From NCBI RefSeq assembly GCF_013364235.1, contig NZ_CP054919.1, positions 7,861,603-7,925,602 on the forward strand: DNA of 64,000 nucleotides. The letters are read 5' to 3'. The DNA is from Kitasatospora sp. NA04385. Its GTDB lineage: Bacteria > Actinomycetota > Actinomycetes > Streptomycetales > Streptomycetaceae. The translations under genes and the position numbers were made by a program. The notes below the pieces were generated by a model, which was given only the letters and a program-made list of their open reading frames with translations, did no database searches and was not told the DNA's origin. Numbering within the stretch: position 1 is the stretch's first letter; each line of letters begins with the position of its first letter. Below are positions 48,932 through 56,940 of this stretch, piece after piece.

Positions 48932-48948
48932 TTTCCGCCTGACGGAAA
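48932..48948. promoter_or_regulatory. Candidate IclR operator of the catabolic operon
   Basis: TTTCCG-CCTGA-CGGAAA, a perfect 6-5-6 inverted repeat about 106-122 bases upstream of the operon's first ORF and 58 downstream of the iclR stop codon. It is like IclR-family sites in layout. Confidence 0.55.
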
Positions 48949-49005
48949 CGCCCTGCTCGCGGCCGCCCGCGCCGCGCAGACTGCGGTACACCCCCGCCGT
49001 CCGCC

Positions 49006-49773
49006 CTACGGCGCCGTGCGGGCCCGCCGACCCAGCTCCTCGGAGATCCCGTGCACCGCCCGCAGCAGCGGCTCCCGCAGCCCCCGCGCCCGCTCCGCGC
49101 CGCGCGCCGCCACCACGATCCCCAGCGCCGCGCCCACCGGACCGGTCCGGCCGATCCGCACCGGCGCGGCCACCGCCACCGTGCTCTCCGACAGCTGACG
49201 GTCGCTCACGAACACCTGCTCCCGCCGGATCAGGTCCAGCTGGGTGCGCAGCGTGCGCGGATCGGTGACGGTGTGCGAGGTCCAGACCGGCAGCGGCGCC
49301 GTCAGCACCTCCTCCTGCAGCTCGCGCGGCGCGTGCGCCAGCAGCACCCGGCCCATGCCGGTGGAGGCGACCGGGAACCGGGTGCCCACCATCGTCAGCA
49401 GGTCCACCGAGCGGTGGCCCGCGATCCGCTCCACGAACACCAGCTCGGTGCCCTCGCGCACCGCCAGCTGCACGTTCTCGTGCGTCGCCTCGTACAGGTC
49501 CTGCATGAACGGCAGCGCCGCGTCCCGCAGGATCTGGGTCCGCGGACACCCCGAGGCGATCTCCCACAGCCGCAGCCCCACGTGCCACGACCCGTCCTCG
49601 GACCGCTCCAGCGCGCCCCAGGCCGCCAGCTCCGCCACCACCCGGTGCGCCGTGCTCACCGCCAGGCCCGTGCACCGGGCGATCTCCGACAGCGTCCGCG
49701 ACGGGTGCTCGCGGTCGAACACCGCCAGCACCTGGAGGACCTTGCCCGCGGCCGACACACCGTTCGCACTCAT
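49006..49773 (-). CDS. IclR family transcriptional regulator
   Basis: A 255-residue IclR protein. The winged HTH is at residues about 8-70 (AGKVLQVLAVFDREHPSRTL, GLAVSTAHRVVAELAAWG). The C-terminal ligand domain has the IclR pattern PVASTGMGRVLLAHAPRELQ and GPVGAALGIVVAARGAERAR. It lies at the head of the protocatechuate operon in the same direction and presumably controls it in response to protocatechuate or a downstream intermediate. Only 39 bases separate it from the divergent gene at 49813. Confidence 0.95.
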   Translation of the reverse strand: MSANGVSAAGKVLQVLAVFDREHPSRTLSEIARCTGLAVSTAHRVVAELAAWGALERSEDGSWHVGLRLWEIASGCPRTQILRDAALPFMQDLYEATHENVQLAVREGTELVFVERIAGHRSVDLLTMVGTRFPVASTGMGRVLLAHAPRELQEEVLTAPLPVWTSHTVTDPRTLRTQLDLIRREQVFVSDRQLSESTVAVAAPVRIGRTGPVGAALGIVVAARGAERARGLREPLLRAVHGISEELGRRARTAP

Positions 49774-49812
49774 CCCGCCAGTCTCGCACCCCGCCCGTGG
49801 AGGAAAACCCCC

Positions 49813-50502
49813 GTGGACCTGCTCGTCCTGACCTCGATGGCCGTCCGCCCCGTCCTGGCCGACCTCGCCCCGCTGCTGCCGTCCGTCCGGTGCGAGGCCG
49901 CCGGCGGCGTCGAGGTCGCCCGCCGGATCCGCGACGGCGCGAGCGCCGACCTGGCCGTGCTCGCCGCCGACGCGCTCGCCGCGCTGCACGCCGAAGGACT
50001 GGTGGGGACCCCCCGCCCGCTCTGGGACTCCGAAACCGTCGCCGCCGTTCCCGCCGACGCGCCGCCCGCCGCCCTGGACACCGTCGACGACCTGCGCGCC
50101 CTGCTCACCGCCGCCCGCGCCGTCGCCCACTCCACCGGCCCCAGCGGCACCGCCCTGCGTGCCCTGCTCGACCGGCTCGGCCTGCGCGGGCGGGTCCACC
50201 TCGTCCAGGCCCCGCCCGGCACCCCCGCCGGAAGCCTGCTCGCCGACGGGCGCGCCGACCTCGCCTTCCAGCAGCACAGCGAACTCGCCGGCCTCCCCGG
50301 CGTCCGCCTCCTCGGCCCGCTGCCCGGCGACACCGCCATCACCTCCACCTTCGCCGCCGCCGTCCTCGCCACCGCCCCCCACCCCGGACCCGCCCGCGCC
50401 CTGCTCGACCGGCTGGCCTCCGACGCCGCCGCGGCCACCGCACTGGCCCGCGGCATGCGCCCGCACCGGCGTCGGCAACGCCTTGACGCGGCGCGCCGAT
50501 AA
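49813..50502 (+). CDS. ModA-like substrate-binding protein without a signal peptide
   Basis: A 229-residue bacterial type II periplasmic-binding fold (VDLLVLTSMAVRPVLADLAP, VEVARRIRDGASADLAVLAA, AHSTGPSGTALRALLDRLG and LVQAPPGTPAGSLLADGRAD). Sequence resembles ModA/molybdate-type binding proteins, yet the chain starts straight at the domain, so it should be cytoplasmic. GTG with GGAGG about nine bases upstream. Divergent from iclR. A cytoplasmic ligand-binding, or isomerase, role in the aromatic pathway is an inference. Confidence 0.75.
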   Translation: MDLLVLTSMAVRPVLADLAPLLPSVRCEAAGGVEVARRIRDGASADLAVLAADALAALHAEGLVGTPRPLWDSETVAAVPADAPPAALDTVDDLRALLTAARAVAHSTGPSGTALRALLDRLGLRGRVHLVQAPPGTPAGSLLADGRADLAFQQHSELAGLPGVRLLGPLPGDTAITSTFAAAVLATAPHPGPARALLDRLASDAAAATALARGMRPHRRRQRLDAARR

Positions 50503-50542
50503 CGGTTGGACGCCCCCGGGCCGGGCGCGGAGACTTGGTCCG

Positions 50543-51076
50543 GTGACGACCCAGACCGACCCCGCCCCCGAGCTGCACCCCGCTTCCGACCTGCACCCCG
50601 CCGCCTCGACGGACCTCCCCGCCCTGCGGCGGCAGCTGGCCGTGCTGCACGGCGGGAAGGTCACCTCGGTGCACGTCCCCAGCGAGAGCGAGGGCCGGTT
50701 CGCGCTGCTGCTCGCCCTGACCCACCGCGGGCCGAACGGCGGGAACGCGCTCGCCTACCGCTGGCTGACCGTCGGCGGCCCCGTCTGGCGCCTGGAGCGC
50801 ACCGGCCCCGGGGAGCCCGCCGTGGCCGCCGCCTCCGGCGACGCCCTCCCGCGCCTGGTCGCCGACCTGCGGGTGCTGGTCGGCCGCGAGATCACCGACG
50901 TCCGGATCACCGAGCCCGGCTGGGACACCCGGATCGAGTTCGGCGACCACCGCCTGAGCGTCTTCCCCACCGCCCTCCGCACCCCGAGCACCGCCCCCGA
51001 CTGGGCGCTGCGCCTGCCCTCCCGCCACCACCTGGTGATCGGTCCCGGCGCCCGCTGGGAATCACGGGTGGGATGA
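50543..51076 (+). CDS. Hypothetical protein
   Basis: A 177-residue soluble protein (GTG start). After a Pro/His/Thr-rich head, it has an alpha-beta body (PALRRQLAVLHGGKVTSVHV; LVADLRVLVGREITDVRI; GWDTRIEFGDHRLSVFPTAL). I do not recognise the family. It lies eight bases before the next plus-strand gene, so the two probably form an operon. Confidence 0.7.
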   Translation: MTTQTDPAPELHPASDLHPAASTDLPALRRQLAVLHGGKVTSVHVPSESEGRFALLLALTHRGPNGGNALAYRWLTVGGPVWRLERTGPGEPAVAAASGDALPRLVADLRVLVGREITDVRITEPGWDTRIEFGDHRLSVFPTALRTPSTAPDWALRLPSRHHLVIGPGARWESRVG

Positions 51077-51083
51077 CCACCCG

Positions 51084-52250
51084 ATGCTGCCGTACGTGTA
51101 CCGCGTCACCAAGTACGACCCCGCCGACCGCGACGAGCGCGGCCACTACACCGGCACCGAGGACATCGAGAGCGACCACGGGCCGGTGGAGGCCCGGTAC
51201 CTCGCCGCCGTCGCCGCGTTCGCGGCGGACTCCGGGGTGCGCGCGCTGGCGATCCGGGAGCCCGCACTGCCGCCCGGATTCTTCCACTTCGGGATCGAAC
51301 CGGAGTACGGGGAGGCCGAGTTGGACGCGCTGCTGCCCGGCGGCCGCGGCGGGGTGCACGACGGGCTGCGGGTGGAGGTGCCGGTCGCGCAGGAGCTGGT
51401 GCGGGCGATGCTGCGCGACAGCGGGTTCTGGGGCCGTCTGGAGGCCGAGGGCCGGTTCGCCGTGCACATCGGCTACGACCAGTACATGTACATCGGCAGC
51501 CACCTGCCGTGCGCGCGGGCCGTTGCCGGGGTGAGCGCCTCCGGGCTGTTCCCCGAACGGATCGCCGCCTCCCCGTACGACCCCGAGCCCGACCCGGACG
51601 ACGGCGAACCCCGCCCCGCCGACCGGGAGTTCTGGGCGCGGCTGCGCCGGTACGCGGAGCGGGGCGAGGCCGCGCTGCTGGAGGAGGGGTACGCGCACAA
51701 CGCCGCCCGCTGGCACCGGCTCACCCCCGCGAACCTCGACGCCGTCCGGGCCGCCCTCGCCCCGCGCGCCCGGCTCTCGGTCTGGCCCGAACTGCTCGGC
51801 GACCCCGCTGCGGTGCCGGCCGGGCCGACGGAGGAGGACTGCTCGGTCCTGGTCGAGCACCCGGACGGCCGGATCACCGTCGCCCCGCACTACGGCGGCG
51901 ACCCGTTCCCGGTCCTCCCGTCCGCCTGCCGGGCCGCGCTGCTGCCGATCGCCGTCGACCGGGGGCCCGTTCCGCTGTTCACCGCCGTCCGCCCCGACCC
52001 CGACGGCGTCCTGCGGGCCCGCTGGAGCACCGACCCGGCCCCCGGGGACGTCCGCTGGGCCCGGCTGCGGGCGCTGCGCGTCGGCGAGCCGGTCACCGTC
52101 GAGGCGGGTGCGGACGGCACGGCCGAACTGGGCGGCCTGCCCGTCGAGTTGACCGGCGCGGAACCGGCCCCCGGCGAGCGTGTGGCGGGCCGGGTCGCCG
52201 TAGTCGACCTGGTGCGCGAGCAGGTGGAGGTCACCGCTACAGGGTGGTGA
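51084..52250 (+). CDS. Hypothetical protein, streptomycete conserved
   Basis: A 388-residue protein (MLPYVYRVTKYDPADRDERG) without signal peptide or membrane segments. Two halves are visible: residues 1-170 (YTGTEDIESDHGPVEARYL; FAVHIGYDQYMYIGSHLPC) and a second domain rich in DPDGVLRARWSTD-like patterns after about 250. I recall this start in several streptomycete hypotheticals annotated as RNA-binding-like, but saw no RNA-binding motif. It overlaps the convergent epimerase tail by 14 bases. Confidence 0.75.
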   Translation: MLPYVYRVTKYDPADRDERGHYTGTEDIESDHGPVEARYLAAVAAFAADSGVRALAIREPALPPGFFHFGIEPEYGEAELDALLPGGRGGVHDGLRVEVPVAQELVRAMLRDSGFWGRLEAEGRFAVHIGYDQYMYIGSHLPCARAVAGVSASGLFPERIAASPYDPEPDPDDGEPRPADREFWARLRRYAERGEAALLEEGYAHNAARWHRLTPANLDAVRAALAPRARLSVWPELLGDPAAVPAGPTEEDCSVLVEHPDGRITVAPHYGGDPFPVLPSACRAALLPIAVDRGPVPLFTAVRPDPDGVLRARWSTDPAPGDVRWARLRALRVGEPVTVEAGADGTAELGGLPVELTGAEPAPGERVAGRVAVVDLVREQVEVTATGW

Positions 52251-53013
52251 AGTACCCGCCGAGCAGCCGGGCGTCCGCGCTGTCCGGGTCCAGCTCGCCG
52301 TGCTCGGCGAGGATCCGTTCGGCGTACGCCTCGGCGTCGTCCTGCGGGTCGTAGCCGAGCGCCCGGGCCGGGCCGAGGTCCCACCAGGCGCGGGTGTTGG
52401 CGCTGATCGCGTTGACCACGGTGTGGCCGACGCCGGGCGCGGTCAGGGCGGCGTGCACCAGGCGGGCGCAGTCGCCGGGGCTGAGCCAGGTGGAGAGCGC
52501 CCGGGGCGAGTCCGGCTCGGGGGCGCAGGAGCCGATCCGCAGCGAGACGGTCTCCACCCCGTGCTTGTCGGCGTAGAGGGAGGCCAGCGACTCGCCGAAC
52601 ACCTTGGACAGGCCGTAGTAGGTGTCCGGGCGCGGCGGGATGTCGGCGCGCACCGGCCGTTCGCCGTCCAGCGGGGTGAAGCCCACCGCGTGGTTCGAGC
52701 TGGCGAACACCACCCGGGGCACGCCCTCGGCCCGCACCGCCTCGTACAGCTGGTAGGTGCCCTCGATGTTGCTGTGCGCGATGTCGGCGAAGGCGCCCTC
52801 CAGGGCGATCCCGCCGAGGTGCACCACCGCGTCCACGCCGCGCACCGCTGCGCGGACGGCGTCGGCGTCGGCCAGGTCGAAGGCCAGCGCGTCCGGCACG
52901 CCCTCGACGGGCCGCAGGTCGGCCGGTCGCAACCGGTAGCCGTACGGGGGCAGCAGTTCGCGCAGCATGCTGCCGACGCCGCCGGCCGCGCCGGTGAGCA
53001 GAACGAGGGTCAC
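52237..53013 (-). CDS. NAD-dependent epimerase/dehydratase (uronate dehydrogenase-like)
   Basis: A 258-residue extended SDR. TGAAGGVGSMLRELLPPYGY holds the GxxGxxG loop; catalytic Ser and Tyr-x3-Lys are in FASSNHAVGF and DTYYGLSKVFGESLASLYAD. The HAVGF/YYGLSKVFGE segments match uronate dehydrogenases, which oxidise glucuronate or galacturonate, but other sugar SDRs are similar. Single gene; a palindrome at 53067 lies upstream. Confidence 0.88.
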   Translation of the reverse strand: MTLVLLTGAAGGVGSMLRELLPPYGYRLRPADLRPVEGVPDALAFDLADADAVRAAVRGVDAVVHLGGIALEGAFADIAHSNIEGTYQLYEAVRAEGVPRVVFASSNHAVGFTPLDGERPVRADIPPRPDTYYGLSKVFGESLASLYADKHGVETVSLRIGSCAPEPDSPRALSTWLSPGDCARLVHAALTAPGVGHTVVNAISANTRAWWDLGPARALGYDPQDDAEAYAERILAEHGELDPDSADARLLGGYFTTL

Positions 53014-53066
53014 GACGCCTCCGCGGTACGGGACTTGATCGAGCCGAGGCCGAAATCATTACCCGG

Positions 53067-53078
53067 GAACGGGCGTTC
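53067..53078. promoter_or_regulatory. Palindrome upstream of the epimerase gene
   Basis: GAACG-GG-CGTTC, 54 bases before the epimerase start codon on the minus strand. Possible repressor site. Confidence 0.35.
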
Positions 53079-53135
53079 GGGAAAGCGCGCCACGCCGCGC
53101 CCGCCGACCCCGCGGTGCGCCGCCCTCCTGCGCGC

Positions 53136-54128
53136 TCAGCCCCGGTGGAGCGCGTCGAGCCCCGCGAGTTCGGCGGGGGAGAGCCGCAGCGCCCCGGCCG
53201 CGACGTTGGCGGCCAGGTGCTCCGGGTCACCGGTGCCGGGGATGGCCAGGACGTGCGGGCCGCGGTGCAGCGTCCAGGCCAGGCGGACCTGGGCGGGGGA
53301 GGCCCCGTGCGCCCGGGCCGCCGCCAGGACCTCCGGGTGCTCGGGGCCGGGGCCGTCCGCCCCGGGCCGGCCGCCCACGCCGTACTGCCCGGCCGGGCCG
53401 GCGATCGCGTAGAACGGGACGAAGGCCACGCCCTGCTCGCGGCACAGGTCGACGAACGCGTCCTGCTCGGGCCGCACCCCCAGGCCGTACATGTTCTGCA
53501 CGCACACCACGGGCGCGACGGCCCGCGCCTCGGCCAGCTGGTGCGGCAGGACGTTGGACAGGCCCAGGTGCCGCACCAGCCCGGCGGTGCGCAACTCGGC
53601 CAGTGCGCCGAACCGCTCGGCGACCGAGTCGGCGCCCACCACCCGCAGGTTGACCAGGTCCAGGTGGTCGCGGCCGAGCTGGCGCAGGTTCTCCTCGACC
53701 AGGCCGCGCAGCTGCTCGGGCCGGGCGTGCGGCAGCCACGCCCCCGACGGGTCCCGGGGCTGGCCGACCTTGGTGGCGATCACCAGGTCGTCGGGGTAGG
53801 GCGACAGCGCCCGGTTGATCAGCTCGTTGGCCGAGCGCAGCGGCGAGAAGTAGAAGGCGGCGGTGTCGATGTGGTTCACGCCGAGTTCGACGGCCCGCCG
53901 CAGCACGCGGACGGCCTGCCCGCGGTCGCGGGGGAGCGCGTCGGACACCAGCGCCGGGCCGCTCTGGGCCAGCCGCATCGCGCCGAAGCCGACCCGGTTG
54001 ACGGTCAGGTCGCCCAGGGTCCAGGTGCCCGCCGCGGCGGCGGTGACGGCAGCGGGGGCGGCGGGGGCGGTGGCAGTGGCGGCGGGGGTGGTGGCCGACT
54101 GCGGGGTGGTGGTGGTTCGCGCGTTCAT
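53136..54128 (-). CDS. Aldo/keto reductase (YajO/pyridoxal reductase-like)
   Basis: A 330-residue AKR with an Ala-Thr-Pro-rich N-terminal tail (about 35 residues), then VNRVGFGAMRLAQSGPALV. Tetrad residues: Asp/Tyr in NHIDTAAFYFSPLRSANELI, Lys in LVIATKVGQP, and the usual His replaced by Asn in DLVNLRVVG. NADPH-binding end LAIPGTGDPEHLAANVAAG. It is divergent from an ArsR-type regulator with a palindromic site between. Confidence 0.92.
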   Translation of the reverse strand: MNARTTTTPQSATTPAATATAPAAPAAVTAAAAGTWTLGDLTVNRVGFGAMRLAQSGPALVSDALPRDRGQAVRVLRRAVELGVNHIDTAAFYFSPLRSANELINRALSPYPDDLVIATKVGQPRDPSGAWLPHARPEQLRGLVEENLRQLGRDHLDLVNLRVVGADSVAERFGALAELRTAGLVRHLGLSNVLPHQLAEARAVAPVVCVQNMYGLGVRPEQDAFVDLCREQGVAFVPFYAIAGPAGQYGVGGRPGADGPGPEHPEVLAAARAHGASPAQVRLAWTLHRGPHVLAIPGTGDPEHLAANVAAGALRLSPAELAGLDALHRG

Positions 54129-54166
54129 GCCGGGATGATCGGCCGACGGCTAGAGTGGCGGCCATC

Positions 54167-54186
54167 GATTCGGACATGCCCGAATC
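54167..54186. promoter_or_regulatory. Perfect operator palindrome between AKR and ArsR
   Basis: GATTCGG-ACATGC-CCGAATC, a 7-6-7 inverted repeat midway between the divergent start codons. It supports the GTG start at 54212, since the earlier in-frame starts would put the operator inside the gene. Confidence 0.65.
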
Positions 54187-54211
54187 CACGGCACCGGCAG
54201 GAGGGGACCCC

Positions 54212-55198
54212 GTGGCGGAACTGCCCCTCCCGGCCCGGGACGTGGCCCGGGTCCGGTTCGCGGTCTCACCGATGTGGCAGCTCACCACCGGCTACCGGTT
54301 GCTGGCCTCCGGCACGGCCGACCCCGTGCACCGGCGCTGGCTCGCGCAGGTGCGGCCCCGGGCGGCCGCCGCCGGGCTGGACCGGGGCTGGTTCGCCGAA
54401 CTGCTCCCGCCCGGCGCCGCCTACGTGCCCGACTTCCTCAACCCGGCGCCCGCCGGCCCGGCCCCGGCGCTGGAGGAGGAGCTGGCGGCGATCGCCGCCA
54501 CCCCCGCCGAGCGGATCCGCGCCGACCTCGACCACCTGCGCCACCACCAGGGCGGCGCCGGGCCCCGGGCGCGCGCCCTGCACGCCGACCCGGCCGCCCG
54601 GCTGCCGCAGCTGCTGCGGGAGGCCGCGGCCCACTGGGAGCTGGAGATCGCCCCCTACTGGCCGCGGATCCGGGCCCTGCTGGAGGCCGACGTCTTCCAC
54701 CGGGCCCGGCAGGCCGCCCGGCACGGCACCGGCCACCTCCTCAACGCCCTCCACCCGCAGGTCAGCTGGGACGGCACCGGGCTGCACCTGGACCGCCGGG
54801 CCCGGACGCTGGCCCGGCACGCCGCGGGCGGCGGCCTGCTGCTGGTGCCCACCGCCTTCAAGGGCCCCGGCCTGTCCACCCGGATCGCCCCGCCCGACCC
54901 GCCGCAGCTCGCCTACCGGGCCCGCGGCGCCGGCCGGCTCTGGGAGCCGCGCACCACCCCCGCCACCGACGCGCTCGCCGCCGTCCTGGGCCGCGCCCGC
55001 ACCCTGCTGCTGGTCGAACTCGACACCCCCGCCGGCCCCACCGAGCTCGCCCGGCGCACCGGCCTCTCCGCCGCCCACGTCTCCGAGAACCTCGGCGCCC
55101 TGCGCGCGGCCGGCTTCGTCACCTCCCACCGGGCCGGGCGCACCGTCCTGTACGCCCGCACCGAGGTGGCCGAGACGGTCCTCCGGACGGCCCGCTGA
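54212..55198 (+). CDS. ArsR-type winged-helix regulator with DUF5937-like domain
   Basis: A 328-residue regulator. An N-terminal domain of about 240 residues (VRFAVSPMWQLTTGYRLLAS...DRRARTLARHAAGG) is of the DUF5937 type found in streptomycete ArsR-like regulators. The C-terminal HTH is TPAGPTELARRTGLSAAHVS and ALRAAGFVTSHRAGRTVLY. GTG 54212 with GGAGG seven bases upstream is chosen. Expected to repress the divergent aldo/keto reductase gene. Confidence 0.88.
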   Translation: MAELPLPARDVARVRFAVSPMWQLTTGYRLLASGTADPVHRRWLAQVRPRAAAAGLDRGWFAELLPPGAAYVPDFLNPAPAGPAPALEEELAAIAATPAERIRADLDHLRHHQGGAGPRARALHADPAARLPQLLREAAAHWELEIAPYWPRIRALLEADVFHRARQAARHGTGHLLNALHPQVSWDGTGLHLDRRARTLARHAAGGGLLLVPTAFKGPGLSTRIAPPDPPQLAYRARGAGRLWEPRTTPATDALAAVLGRARTLLLVELDTPAGPTELARRTGLSAAHVSENLGALRAAGFVTSHRAGRTVLYARTEVAETVLRTAR

Positions 55199-55536
55199 CC
55201 CCCCGATCGCTCGAACGGCTCCGGAGCGTGTTCTTCGTGACGGAGGGTCACCATTCTCCGCTCACCTGGGGATTCGGATCGAAGATGACCGTTACATGAT
55301 CGCATGTTGATATTTTTCGACACCTCGTGGCAACGGCGGAGAATATCTTCCGCTGCGCAAGAAAACCCACAGGTTCTCCGGTGCGTGCCCGCTCCAAGCG
55401 GAAGACCGCCTTCCGCAGGCCGGGCCGCCGACCGGAACCGCTGATACGTTGCCGCCGGCGACGGGGGCCGGTGACCAGCTCACACACGGACCCTGCCGTC
55501 CTCTCTTCCGGCAGCACGCAGAAACCGTGTGGGGGC
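55199..55536. promoter_or_regulatory. AT-richer promoter region at the head of the NRPS cluster
   Basis: 338 bases, clearly less GC-rich than the surroundings around 55280-55370. It carries GTGAC-GGAGG-GTCAC (55237-55251), ACATG-ATCG-CATGT (55294-55307) and the near-palindrome GCGGAGAATATCTTCCGC (55336-55353). TTACAT with TGATAT fits a weak promoter. An in-frame extension of the ATP-grasp ORF through here reads as basic noise, so it is not coding. Confidence 0.5.
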
Positions 55537-56940
55537 ATGGACAGTCAAGGCGATCGTTTGCGGCTCTCCTCCGAGGCACCCGGTGCGCCCGGAGACATCT
55601 GGAACCTGCTTCCCCAGGACTTCCGAAAGTCCGTCACCGACCTCTCCGCCGAACGCTCGCGGCAGATCCACGACGGCATCGCCGGCAGCAAGGGCGACTG
55701 GCGCCCGCTGCGCCCGATGGTCCTCGACCGAGGCCACTACGACGAGCTCGGCCGCGTCTCCGCCCGCCTGATGCACCTCGTGCTGGAAGCCTGCCGGCGC
55801 CGCGCCGGCAACGCCGGGGAACTCCAGGACGCGCTCGGCGTCCCCGCCGAGCAGACCCCGCTGCTCGACCGCTCCGCCCCGCTGGAGGACGGACTGCTGG
55901 TCGCCGCCCGCCCCGACGTCCTGTACGCCGACGGCGTCCCGCAGTTCGTCGAGTTCAACATCGACGGCGCGCTGGGCGGCACCCTCCAGGCCGACCTGCT
56001 CGCCGAACGCTTCCGCGACCTGCACCGGCTCGCCCCCGGCGGCGAGCGCATCCACGCCCCGGCCTCCGCCGTCGACGCGCGCTTCGCCGCGATCCGCCGC
56101 TCGCTCGCCCTCCCCGAGGGCGCCCGCGTCGCCATCCCGGTCTTCCGCCAGGGTGCGGCACCCGGCCTGGAGGACGCCGCCGCGTTCCTCGGCTGGCTCG
56201 GCCCGATGTGCGACAGCGGCCGCCGGCACGGCATGGACACCGTGGCCTGCACCATGGACCAGCTCACCACCGGCGCCGCGGACGACCTGCTGCTGGACGG
56301 CCGCCGGGTGGACGCCGTCTTCCGGCTCTTCCTCGCCCACGACCAGCCGGCCGGCCCCGGCCTCGACGCCCTGGTCCGGGCCGTCCGGGCCGGCCGGGTC
56401 GCCGTGCACACCCCCGAGACCACCTGGCTGCTGAGCGACAAGACCACCATGGCCTGGCTGTGGGAGGACCTGCCGCAACTGCCCGAGGCGGACCGGCAGC
56501 TGATCGCGCGCCACCTCCCGTGGACCGCGCTGCTCCCCGCCGGCACCGAGGACGAACAGGCGGACGGGGTGCTGCGCGAGGCGCTCGCCCGGCGCACCGA
56601 ACTCGTCCTCAAGCCGGTCGGCGGCTACGGCGGCAGCGGCGTCGTGCTCGGCCCCGAGGTCACCGACGGGCAGTGGCGGCAGGCGCTGCTGCACGCCCGC
56701 CGCGAGGGCCGCCACGTCCTGCAGCGCCACGTGCTGCCCGACCTGCTCGCGCTGGACTTCGCCGACCAGCGGACCGGCGCCGTCGAGCACGCCGAAGTCC
56801 CGTTCGTGCTGGGCCCGTTCATGTTCGACGGCGCTCCCTCCGGGGTGCTGGTGCGGCACGGCGTCCCCGGCGGCGGGCCCGTCCTGAACGCCCACCACGG
56901 CGCCGTGATGAGCACCGTCCTGCTGGCGGACCGATGTTGA
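55537..56940 (+). CDS. ATP-grasp ligase (circularly permuted type), NRPS cluster
   Basis: A 467-residue enzyme. The substrate/Mg region is GVPQFVEFNIDGALGGTLQA (E-F-N) near residue 140, and the ATP-binding Gly-rich loop comes late at LVLKPVGGYGGSGVVLGPEV (about 350-370), an order typical of circularly permuted ATP-grasp and glutathionylspermidine-synthase-like proteins. Such ligases join a carboxylate to an amine through an acyl-phosphate, and occur as stand-alone peptide ligases in antibiotic clusters. Its last seven bases overlap the MFS start. Confidence 0.85.
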   Translation: MDSQGDRLRLSSEAPGAPGDIWNLLPQDFRKSVTDLSAERSRQIHDGIAGSKGDWRPLRPMVLDRGHYDELGRVSARLMHLVLEACRRRAGNAGELQDALGVPAEQTPLLDRSAPLEDGLLVAARPDVLYADGVPQFVEFNIDGALGGTLQADLLAERFRDLHRLAPGGERIHAPASAVDARFAAIRRSLALPEGARVAIPVFRQGAAPGLEDAAAFLGWLGPMCDSGRRHGMDTVACTMDQLTTGAADDLLLDGRRVDAVFRLFLAHDQPAGPGLDALVRAVRAGRVAVHTPETTWLLSDKTTMAWLWEDLPQLPEADRQLIARHLPWTALLPAGTEDEQADGVLREALARRTELVLKPVGGYGGSGVVLGPEVTDGQWRQALLHARREGRHVLQRHVLPDLLALDFADQRTGAVEHAEVPFVLGPFMFDGAPSGVLVRHGVPGGGPVLNAHHGAVMSTVLLADRC

